A DNA stretch of 64,000 nt from an uncultured Alistipes sp. (GTDB lineage Bacteria > Bacteroidota > Bacteroidia > Bacteroidales > Rikenellaceae): contig CANASP010000004.1 of NCBI GenBank assembly GCA_947364365.1, forward strand, positions 62,001 to 126,000. The letters are read 5' to 3'. This document shows, in pieces, positions 1 through 8,394 of this stretch. Position 1 is the stretch's first letter. Every line of letters begins with the position of its first letter. Below the pieces are notes generated by a model. It saw only the letters and a list, made by a program, of their open reading frames with translations, did not search any database and was not told the DNA's origin. Position numbers and translations under genes: made by a program.

Positions 1-893
1 TGCCCGACCGCGGCGACCTGCCCAAAGGCAAGAAGGTGCTCCTGCAGACGATTCCCCGCTCGTCGGAGGAGCTGCTGCTGTGCGTCGACTCGGATTTCGA
101 CTACCTCTTCGCCGGACGGACCGAGCAGTCGCGCCAGGTGGGAGCCGCCCAGTTCATGTTCCACACCTACGCCTACGCCACCGAGAACTACCTCTGCTAC
201 GCCCCGTCGCTGCACAACGTCTGCGTCAAGGCCACCAAGAACGACACGCGCATCTTCGACTTCGTGGGCTTCCTGCGCGACTACTCGGTGACGATCCACC
301 CGCTCTTCGTGTGGTATGCCTACTCGGCGCAGCAGGCCACCGAGCACGTCTTCACGCTCAACGACTTCAAGTCGGCCGTGCGGCTGGGCTACCTCGACCT
401 GGAGGACAACGGCGCCCCGACGCTCGCCTGGCTCGCGCGCAACGTCGCCAAGCGGCTCAAGCTGCTCGAAGGGCGCAATCCGCAGCTCGCCGAGCCGCTG
501 CGGCAGTTCGAGGCCCAGCTGCGGCTGCGGGGCCTCAGACCCGAGAACACCTACCTGTTCATGCACGGCCACACGCTCATGGACAACGTGGTGATGGTGC
601 TGCTCAACTCGGTGTGCGAGAAGCTGCGGGCGCTCTCGATCGCCCGCATCACCGCCTCCGAGAAGCGGGGCGTGGCGCTCAAGAACGAGATGGCCAACTA
701 CACCAACTCGCTGCGGTCGATCCGCGACGTGCTGCTCGACAACGAGAACTACACCCGCTGCCCGCTCTACAAGAGCCTGCGGCGCGACATCGCCCGCTAC
801 CTCATCCGCACGATCGTGGGCATGAAGCAGCGCGGCGAGATCCGCGACGACTCGTTCTGGATGATCCTCCGCCGCTTCAAGGAGGAGCGATAG
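1..893 (+). CDS. DUF4435 family protein, 5' end outside window
   Basis: The frame is open from the left edge (codons in phase from base 3), so about 296 C-terminal residues are visible and the true start is missing. The segment VDSDFDYL supplies the DxD expected of the TOPRIM-like fold of DUF4435, and the following ENYLCY block is typical of the family. DUF4435 proteins commonly sit beside an AAA ATPase; in the PARIS anti-phage system the DUF4435 subunit is the effector AriB. The ATPase, if any, would lie upstream of the window. Base composition matches the neighbouring core genes, which argues against recent acquisition. The family call is from motifs; the specific role is unknown. Confidence 0.75.
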   Translation, partial: PDRGDLPKGKKVLLQTIPRSSEELLLCVDSDFDYLFAGRTEQSRQVGAAQFMFHTYAYATENYLCYAPSLHNVCVKATKNDTRIFDFVGFLRDYSVTIHPLFVWYAYSAQQATEHVFTLNDFKSAVRLGYLDLEDNGAPTLAWLARNVAKRLKLLEGRNPQLAEPLRQFEAQLRLRGLRPENTYLFMHGHTLMDNVVMVLLNSVCEKLRALSIARITASEKRGVALKNEMANYTNSLRSIRDVLLDNENYTRCPLYKSLRRDIARYLIRTIVGMKQRGEIRDDSFWMILRRFKEER

Positions 894-899
894 GCCCGA

Positions 900-916
900 C
901 GGGCGGAACCCGCCCG
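900..916 (+). terminator. GC hairpin after DUF4435 gene
   Basis: CGGGCGG-aac-CCGCCCG is a perfect 7-bp stem seven bases after the stop codon. No T-run follows, so termination efficiency is uncertain. Confidence 0.45.
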
Positions 917-928
917 ATCCCGCCGTCC

Positions 929-1000
929 GGTCCGCCATCCAGTCCGCCATCCAGTCCGCCATCCAGTCCGCCGTCCAGTCCGGCATCCAGTTCGGCGGGC
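929..1000. repeat. 12-bp tandem repeat array
   Basis: Consecutive 12-mers with consensus AGTCCGCCATCC start at 929, 941, 953, 965 and 977, with at most one or two substitutions each, followed by a decayed unit at 989. The array lies between the converging ends of the DUF4435 and acetyltransferase genes. It has no spacers, so it is a small minisatellite and not a CRISPR. Confidence 0.9.
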
Positions 1001-1027
1001 GGCGGGCGGAGTGCCGCCGCGATCGCG

Positions 1028-1573
1028 CTACGGCCGGGGGTCGCTCGCTGACGGGATATGCCGGACGATGCGCGCGGGGTTGCCCGCGACGATCGTCGCG
1101 GGAGGCACGTCGCGCGTGACGACGCTGCCGGCCCCCACGACGCTCCCCTCCCCCACCGTCACTCCGGGCAGGATCGTGGCTCCGGCGCCGATCCACGCCC
1201 GGCGGCCGATATGCACCGGCCGGCACGTGATGACCGCGCGGTCGTCGAGGTCGTGGTTGTTGGAGATCAGCTGGACATTGGCGGCGATCAGCGCGTCGTC
1301 GTCGATCGTGATGCCTCCGGCGGCCATCATCAGGCAGCCGTTCATGACGACGACCCGCCGTCCGATCCGCACCTCGTGGGCCCGGACCACCGTGAGCGGC
1401 GAGCGGACGACGCTCCCCTCGCCCATGTCGGGAAAGATGCGGCGGAGCAGCGCGTCGTATTCGGGGGTCATCGGCAACGTGTGGTTGAGCCGGAAAACCG
1501 TCTGTTCCAGCTCGCGGGCCCGGGCCAGCTCCTCGGGGCTCTGGCGGGCGCAGTCTATGCGTCGTTCATCCAT
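1028..1573 (-). CDS. Sugar O-acetyltransferase, maltose acetyltransferase-like
   Basis: A 181-residue left-handed beta-helix acyltransferase. An N-terminal helical cap (about residues 5-55) is followed by hexapeptide repeats around IGRRVVVMNG, ITIDDDALIA and HIGRRAWIGAGATI, ending with GAGSVVTRDVP and a GNPARIVR tail as in maltose/galactoside acetyltransferases. It would transfer acetyl from acetyl-CoA to a sugar hydroxyl in the cytoplasm. The His in NNHDLD is the expected catalytic residue. The frame is open 32 codons further upstream, but the ATG at 1573 is chosen because a TAnnTTTG promoter box lies at 1595-1602 and the homologous N-terminus starts there. The physiological sugar is not known. 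Confidence 0.88.
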   Translation of the reverse strand: MDERRIDCARQSPEELARARELEQTVFRLNHTLPMTPEYDALLRRIFPDMGEGSVVRSPLTVVRAHEVRIGRRVVVMNGCLMMAAGGITIDDDALIAANVQLISNNHDLDDRAVITCRPVHIGRRAWIGAGATILPGVTVGEGSVVGAGSVVTRDVPPATIVAGNPARIVRHIPSASDPRP

Positions 1574-1594
1574 CGTCAAGAATCTTTTACGGTG

Positions 1595-1602
1595 CAAAGG
1601 TA
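1595..1602 (-). promoter_or_regulatory. -7 box, acetyltransferase promoter
   Basis: TACCTTTG on the minus strand fits the Bacteroidetes TAnnTTTG consensus, 21 bases before the start codon. No clear -33 TTG is seen. Confidence 0.6.
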
Positions 1603-1717
1603 GCGATCGGCCGTCGAAAAACATGCACCCGATTACGCAGAAAACAACCGAAAATACGGATCGCCGCACATCGGGGCATCGTATTTGCAGAGGAGCCGGG
1701 AAAACGAATCAGCCGCC

Positions 1718-2371
1718 ATGAATTACCTGATCGCGACACTTCTAATCTTACCCTTTATGAATCATACCACTCCCGGCACGGCTCCCTTCGCACCGAAGGA
1801 GCTCCCCTACGCCTACGACGCCCTGGCGCCGCACATCTCGGAGGAGACCCTCCGCTACCACCACGACAAGCACTACACGGGCTACGTCGCCAAGCTCAAC
1901 GAGCTGGTGGCCGGCACGCCGCAGGCCGGACAGACGTTGGAAGAGCTCGTCCGCACGGCCGAAGGCCCCCTCTACAACAACGCCGCACAGATGTGGAACC
2001 ACGAGTTCTACTTCGACCAGCTCTCCCCCACCCCCGCACCGCAGCCCGCAGGGCGGCTGATGCAGGCCATCGAGCGCACGTTCGGCTCGGTGGAGGAGCT
2101 TAAAAAGCAGATGGACAAGGCCTCGGTGGGGCTCTTCGGCTCGGGCTGGACCTGGCTCGTCGCCGACAAGCGGGGCGAGCTGTCGCTCGTCGCCACGCCC
2201 AACGCGGGCAACCCGCTGCGCGAGGGGCTCGTGCCGCTGCTGTGCGTCGACGTGTGGGAGCACGCCTACTACATCGACTACCGCAACCGCCGCGCCGAGG
2301 CCGTGGCCGCGCTCTGGCCCCTCATCGACTGGAAGGTCGTGGGCGCCCGCTACGACGCGGCGTGCAAGTAG
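1718..2371 (+). CDS. sodB: Superoxide dismutase, Fe/Mn type
   Basis: Dismutates superoxide to hydrogen peroxide and oxygen. The four metal ligands are in family context: His in YHHDKHY, His in MWNHEF, and Asp and His in DVWEHAYY. LPYAYDALAPHIS is the usual N-terminus of the enzyme. Two starts are possible. ATG 1718 gives 217 residues with a hydrophobic leader (LIATLLILPF); ATG 1757 gives 204 residues, close to the normal length. The longer form is listed because the leader could export the enzyme, but this is not settled. An in-frame TTG at 1685 is not favoured. The gene stands alone and ends at a strong hairpin shared with the converging lysC. Confidence 0.92.
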   Translation: MNYLIATLLILPFMNHTTPGTAPFAPKELPYAYDALAPHISEETLRYHHDKHYTGYVAKLNELVAGTPQAGQTLEELVRTAEGPLYNNAAQMWNHEFYFDQLSPTPAPQPAGRLMQAIERTFGSVEELKKQMDKASVGLFGSGWTWLVADKRGELSLVATPNAGNPLREGLVPLLCVDVWEHAYYIDYRNRRAEAVAALWPLIDWKVVGARYDAACK

Positions 2372-2392
2372 CGGCATCCCAACGCACGAAAG

Positions 2393-2424
2393 AAGCGAGC
2401 CTCCCCGCGCGGGGAGGCTCGCTT
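2393..2424. terminator. Bidirectional terminator between sodB and lysC
   Basis: A perfect 14-bp stem, AAGCGAGCCTCCCC with its complement, closes on a GCGC loop. T-rich sequence follows on the plus strand and the mirrored A-rich flank serves the minus strand. It separates two converging genes. Confidence 0.9.
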
Positions 2425-2443
2425 TCGTTTCGGGGCGGTGTCG

Positions 2444-3700
2444 CTACCCCCGCCGGCGCACCACGCGCACGGTCGACTGCGTGGCCTGACGGACGAAGAC
2501 CTGCGGACCGCGGGCATAGCGGCGCCACAGCTCGTCGGTGTAGCCGCGAATGGTCAGCAGCTCCATGTCGCCCGACTTCATCACGTCGAAACCCGCCTCG
2601 CGCAGCGCGGCGATCGCCTCGTCGATATGCCACGAATCGTCGACGCAGAGGCTCAGGTTGACGGCCGAGTTGTGGATCAGGTTGGTCTTGATGCGGAAAC
2701 GCTCCAGCAGCGAGAAGATCGAGCCGAACTTCTCCTCCAGCACGAACGAGAAGTCGCGCGAGCGGATCGTCAGCAGCACCTGGTCGCGCTTGAGGATCAG
2801 GATGGGCACGTCGACCGGCGCCGAGACGGCGCGGATCACCGTGCCGGGCTTGCGCTTGTCGCCGAAGGGGCGCACGTAGAGCGGGATGTTCTTGTTCTGC
2901 AGCGGTTTGATCGTCTTGGGATGGATGATCTGCGCCCCGCTGTAGGCCAATTCGATCGTGTCGAGGTAGTTGAGCTCGGCGATCTTCACCGCATCGGAGA
3001 AGATCTTCGGATCGGCGTTCAACACGCCGTCGACATCCTTCCACACGGCCATCGACTCGGCGTCGAGGATATGGGCCGCCACGGCGGCCGAGTAGTCCGA
3101 CCCCTCGCGGCCGAGGGTCGTGGTCGTCCCGTCGGGCGCCGCGCCGATGAAGCCCTGACCGACGAAGACCGTCGCGTCGGCGCCGGCCACGGCCGAGCGC
3201 AGCAGCGGCGTCGAGGCCTCGATGTCGACCGCAGCGTCCTTGTGGCGCTGCTCGGTCAGGAAGCAGCGGCGCATGTCGATCCAGCGGTTGCGCAGCCCCG
3301 CATGGTTGAGGTACTCCGAGACGATGGTCGTCGAGAGCAGCTCGCCGTAGGCGACGATGCGGTCGTACCACAGCTCGGCATCCTCCGCGCGGAAAACCGC
3401 CTCGGCCGCCGTGCGCTCCAGCTCGGCGAAGAGCGTCTCGACGCGCTCCAGCCGCACGGGCCCGTGCCACAGGTCGGCGACGATCGCCGCATGGTAGTCG
3501 CGCAGCGCGGCGATCTCCTCCGCGGCGGCGGCCCGGTCGGCACGCTGCATGGCGCCGAAGACCCGTTCGAGCGCGTTGGTCGTCTTGCCCATCGCCGAGA
3601 CGATGACGAACAGGTGCTGCTCGTCGCCGATGATCTTGTGGAGATTGCGCACCCCGTCGGCATTGCGGACGGAGGCGCCTCCGAATTTGTAGACTTTCAT
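2444..3700 (-). CDS. lysC: Aspartate kinase
   Basis: Phosphorylates L-aspartate, the first step toward lysine/diaminopimelate, threonine and methionine. The 418 residues open with MKVYKFGGASV, the amino-acid-kinase motif. A catalytic domain (to about residue 280) is followed by two ACT-type regulatory segments near residues 295-405, so feedback by an amino acid is expected. It is monofunctional: no homoserine dehydrogenase domain is attached. It starts 36 bases after the prolyl oligopeptidase gene on the same strand with no promoter box in the gap, so the two are probably co-transcribed. dapD, which uses a later intermediate of the same pathway, lies divergently 2.2 kb away. Confidence 0.95.
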   Translation of the reverse strand: MKVYKFGGASVRNADGVRNLHKIIGDEQHLFVIVSAMGKTTNALERVFGAMQRADRAAAAEEIAALRDYHAAIVADLWHGPVRLERVETLFAELERTAAEAVFRAEDAELWYDRIVAYGELLSTTIVSEYLNHAGLRNRWIDMRRCFLTEQRHKDAAVDIEASTPLLRSAVAGADATVFVGQGFIGAAPDGTTTTLGREGSDYSAAVAAHILDAESMAVWKDVDGVLNADPKIFSDAVKIAELNYLDTIELAYSGAQIIHPKTIKPLQNKNIPLYVRPFGDKRKPGTVIRAVSAPVDVPILILKRDQVLLTIRSRDFSFVLEEKFGSIFSLLERFRIKTNLIHNSAVNLSLCVDDSWHIDEAIAALREAGFDVMKSGDMELLTIRGYTDELWRRYARGPQVFVRQATQSTVRVVRRRG

Positions 3701-3736
3701 GTTCTTGACTTAACCTAACCGTTCAACCGATTGCGC

Positions 3737-5866
<2,130 letters not shown>

Positions 5867-5893
5867 AAGGGGAACGTTTGATGATTTTGAGGA

Positions 5894-5901
5894 CAAAGGT
5901 A
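5894..5901 (-). promoter_or_regulatory. -7 box, prolyl oligopeptidase/lysC promoter
   Basis: TACCTTTG on the minus strand, 27 bases before the start codon, back to back with the dapD promoter. Confidence 0.65.
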
Positions 5902-5914
5902 TGAAAAAAAAGCC

Positions 5915-5922
5915 TAACTTTG
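5915..5922 (+). promoter_or_regulatory. -7 box, dapD promoter
   Basis: TAACTTTG matches TAnnTTTG, 29 bases before the dapD ATG. A TTTG at 5886-5889 is a possible -33 element, but the spacing of 25 is long. Confidence 0.6.
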
Positions 5923-5951
5923 CTTCCCGAAAAACCACAGATACCTATATT

Positions 5952-6782
5952 ATGCACGAATTAGAACTCGAAAAGAGCGTCGAGGCCGCGTGGAACGACC
6001 GCGCGCTGTTGCAGGATCCGGCCACGCAGCAGGCCATCCGCGAGGTGGTGGACCTCGTCGACAGGGGCGTGCTGCGCACGGCCGATCCGGTCGACGAGGA
6101 ACTCAGCCTCTGGCGGGTCAACGAATGGGTCAAGAAGGCCATCCTCCTCTACTTCCCCATCCAGCCCATGCGCAAGATGGAGGCGGGCGAGCTGGAGTGG
6201 TTCGACAAGATGGAGCTCAAGCACGGCTACGAGGAGCTGGGCGTGCGCGCCGTGCCCCACGCCGTGGCGCGCTACGGCGCCTACATCGCCCCGGGGGCGA
6301 TCCTGATGCCCTCCTACGTCAACATCGGCGCCTACGTCGACACGGGGACGATGGTCGACACGTGGGCGACGGTCGGCTCGTGCGCCCAGATCGGAAGCCA
6401 CGTCCACCTCTCGGGCGGCGTGGGGATCGGCGGCGTGCTGGAGCCCGTGCAGGCCGCGCCGGTCATCATCGAGGACCACTGCTTCATCGGCTCGCGCTCG
6501 ATCGTCGTCGAGGGGGCCCACGTCTGCCGCGAGGCAGTGCTGGGATCCAACACCGTCATCACCGGCTCGACCCACATCATCGACGTCACGGGCGAGGAGC
6601 CCGTCACCTACAAGGGCTACGTGCCGCCGCGGTCGGTGGTCGTACCGGGGTCGTACCGCAAGCAGTTCCCCGCAGGCGAATACAGCGTCTCGTGCGCCCT
6701 CATCATCGGCCGACGCAAGGAGTCGACCGACAAGAAGACCTCGCTCAACGACGCCCTGCGCGATTTCGGCGTCAGCGCCTAA
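5952..6782 (+). CDS. dapD: Tetrahydrodipicolinate N-succinyltransferase
   Basis: Transfers succinyl from succinyl-CoA to tetrahydrodipicolinate in the succinylase branch of diaminopimelate/lysine synthesis. The 276-residue protein has an N-terminal helical domain (to about residue 100) with PIQPMRKM, then a left-handed beta-helix with the family block SGGVGIGGVLEP. ATG 5952 gives the normal length; the longer open frame upstream crosses the divergent promoters. birA follows after only 4 bases. Together with lysC nearby, lysine and cell-wall precursor synthesis is partly clustered here. Confidence 0.96.
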   Translation: MHELELEKSVEAAWNDRALLQDPATQQAIREVVDLVDRGVLRTADPVDEELSLWRVNEWVKKAILLYFPIQPMRKMEAGELEWFDKMELKHGYEELGVRAVPHAVARYGAYIAPGAILMPSYVNIGAYVDTGTMVDTWATVGSCAQIGSHVHLSGGVGIGGVLEPVQAAPVIIEDHCFIGSRSIVVEGAHVCREAVLGSNTVITGSTHIIDVTGEEPVTYKGYVPPRSVVVPGSYRKQFPAGEYSVSCALIIGRRKESTDKKTSLNDALRDFGVSA

Positions 6783-6786
6783 AACC

Positions 6787-7509
6787 ATGATCTACCGCAT
6801 AACGGAAACCACCTCGACCAACGACGACGCGCGCCAGGCGCGTTACCGCCACGGCGACGTCGTGTGGGCCGAGCGGCAGACCGCCGGGCGCGGCCAGCGG
6901 GGCCACACGTGGACGAGCCCCGAGGGCGAGAACCTCACCTTCACGCTGGTCCTCGAACCGCGCTTTTTGGCCGTCGGGCGGCAGTTCCTGCTGTCGGAGG
7001 CCGTCTCGCTGGCGCTCGTCGACACGTTCGCGTCGCTGGGCATCGAGACCCGCATCAAGTGGACCAACGACATCTACGCGGGCGACCGCAAACTGGTGGG
7101 CATGCTCATCGAGCACAGCTACTCGGGTCCGACGCTCGCGCGCACGATCGTCGGCATCGGCATCAACGTCAACCAGACGGCGTTCGACCCCGCGCTGCCC
7201 AACCCCGTCTCGATGGCCGCGGCCACGGGCCGCACCTTCAGGCGCGAGGAGGTGCTCGACGCCTTTCTCGCGGCGATGGAGCGCCGCTACGGCCAGCTGC
7301 GCGACGGCGACGCCGAAGGGCTGCAACGCGACTACACCGACAGGATGTACCGCCTGGGCGAGGAGCATGCGTTCCGCCTCGCCAGCGGGGAGCCGCTGCG
7401 CGCCACGGTGCTCGGCGTACGCCCCTCGGGCGAGCTCAGGCTGCGCCATGCCGACGGCAGCGAGCACGAATACCTGTTCCGCGAAGTGGAATTTGTCGTC
7501 AAAAGATAG
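6787..7509 (+). CDS. birA: Biotin-[acetyl-CoA carboxylase] ligase
   Basis: Activates biotin to biotinyl-AMP and attaches it to a lysine of the biotin carrier protein. The 240-residue protein begins directly with the catalytic domain: STND near the start, GRGQRGHTW (biotin/AMP loop) and IKWTNDIY. There is no N-terminal helix-turn-helix, so this is a class I ligase without the repressor function of E. coli BirA. A small SH3-like C-terminal domain ends near EFVVKR. Translation is probably coupled to dapD because the gap is 4 bases. Confidence 0.95.
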   Translation: MIYRITETTSTNDDARQARYRHGDVVWAERQTAGRGQRGHTWTSPEGENLTFTLVLEPRFLAVGRQFLLSEAVSLALVDTFASLGIETRIKWTNDIYAGDRKLVGMLIEHSYSGPTLARTIVGIGINVNQTAFDPALPNPVSMAAATGRTFRREEVLDAFLAAMERRYGQLRDGDAEGLQRDYTDRMYRLGEEHAFRLASGEPLRATVLGVRPSGELRLRHADGSEHEYLFREVEFVVKR

Positions 7510-7518
7510 CCCGATCGC

Positions 7519-7548
7519 TTGCCGATCCGAAAATATCGGCTATATTTG
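7519..7548 (+). promoter_or_regulatory. gcvH promoter (-33/-7)
   Basis: TTG at 7519-7521, 19 bases, then TATATTTG at 7541-7548. This is a complete match to the Bacteroidetes sigma-ABfr promoter and lies partly at the end of birA. Confidence 0.8.
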
Positions 7549-7583
7549 TGCAAGAAACCGAAAACCTTAAAAACAGTAGTACC

Positions 7584-7961
7584 ATGAACGTACCCGCCAA
7601 TCTGAAATACTCCAACGACCACGAGTGGTGCCGCGTCGAGGGCGACGTGGCCGTCGTAGGTATCACCGACTTCGCGCAGAGCCAGCTGGGCGACATCGTA
7701 TTCGTCGACGTCCCCACGGTGGGCGAGACGCTCGCCGCCGGCGAGGCCTTCGGCTCGATCGAGGCCGTGAAGACCGTCAGCGACGCCTTCCTCCCCGTCT
7801 CGGGCGAGATCCTGGAGTTCAACGAGGCCGTCGACGCCGATCCCGCGCTGGTCAACAAGGACGCCTACGGCGAAGGATGGCTCGTCAAGGTCAAGATGTC
7901 GGACCCCGCCGAGGTCGAGGGGCTGCTGTCGGCCGCCGACTACGAGCAGCTGATCGGATAA
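7584..7961 (+). CDS. gcvH: Glycine cleavage system H protein
   Basis: The lipoyl carrier that shuttles the aminomethyl group between P, T and L proteins of glycine cleavage. The 125-residue length is standard. The lipoylated lysine is Lys63 in GSIEAVKTVSD, and the N-terminal KYSNDHEWCRV block is typical. The frame is open far upstream through birA, but ATG 7584 lies just after a full promoter and starts the conserved protein. The P and T genes are not in the window. An intrinsic terminator follows at 8033-8070. Confidence 0.97.
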   Translation: MNVPANLKYSNDHEWCRVEGDVAVVGITDFAQSQLGDIVFVDVPTVGETLAAGEAFGSIEAVKTVSDAFLPVSGEILEFNEAVDADPALVNKDAYGEGWLVKVKMSDPAEVEGLLSAADYEQLIG

Positions 7962-8032
7962 GCCGCCGCTCCGGGCCGGATCTTGCGCCGTCGTTGTCGA
8001 CGGCCGGAGGCTGACCGGACCTGCATCCACGA

Positions 8033-8070
8033 AAAAAAGCCGAACCTCCTTTACGGAAGTTCGGCTTTTT
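8033..8070 (+). terminator. gcvH terminator
   Basis: A stem AAAAAGCCGAAC with GTTCGGCTTTTT, loop of about 12 bases and T-run; the flanking A-run would let it work on the other strand as well. Confidence 0.85.
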
Positions 8071-8158
8071 GTGCATATATATTGAGTGATGCTCCCGGTT
8101 TTCGCTGCCGGAGGTCGTGTGGCCGCACGGTTCCGAAACGCCGTCCATATAGCGGCTC

Positions 8159-8248
8159 GCAGCCAGCGGAGAGGCGCGGAGAAGGCGTAGCCGACGGAGC
8201 AGCCCTCCGCCCGGGGGCGGCTGCGGGCTGCGCGGCTTGAAAAGCCGC
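8159..8248 (+). repeat. Palindromic intergenic repeat, copy A
   Basis: Left arm GCAGCCAGCGGAG, a variable middle, then CAGCCCTCCGCCCGGGGG and right arm CGGCTGCGGGCTGC, closed by the small hairpin GCGGCTTgaaaAAGCCGC-type tail. It sits between the converging gcvH and TonB-receptor genes. The left arm is a shortened version of that in copies B, C and E. Confidence 0.8.
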
Positions 8249-8394
8249 AAACGACCAACCGGTCGCATCTCCCGGGAACCGGCGGGCCGCAGCCTCCCCC
8301 GGCGAAGGCCCGCGGCTTCGCTTCCGGCGCGTCGGGGTGCTTCGCAGGCCGCGGTCCGAAACGGCATCGCCCCCCTGGGGCCGCTGTTTCCCCG
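8249..8394. other. Gene-free GC-rich stretch
   Basis: No gene or promoter is seen. Short GC-rich inverted segments around 8284-8325 may be the remains of another palindromic repeat. Confidence 0.4.

Noticed and set aside
929..1000. Possible CRISPR array
   Set aside because: Repeats are directly adjacent 12-mers without spacers, and no cas genes are present.
1685..1717. TTG start for superoxide dismutase
   Set aside because: It adds 11 polar residues with no counterpart in the family and would precede the hydrophobic segment.
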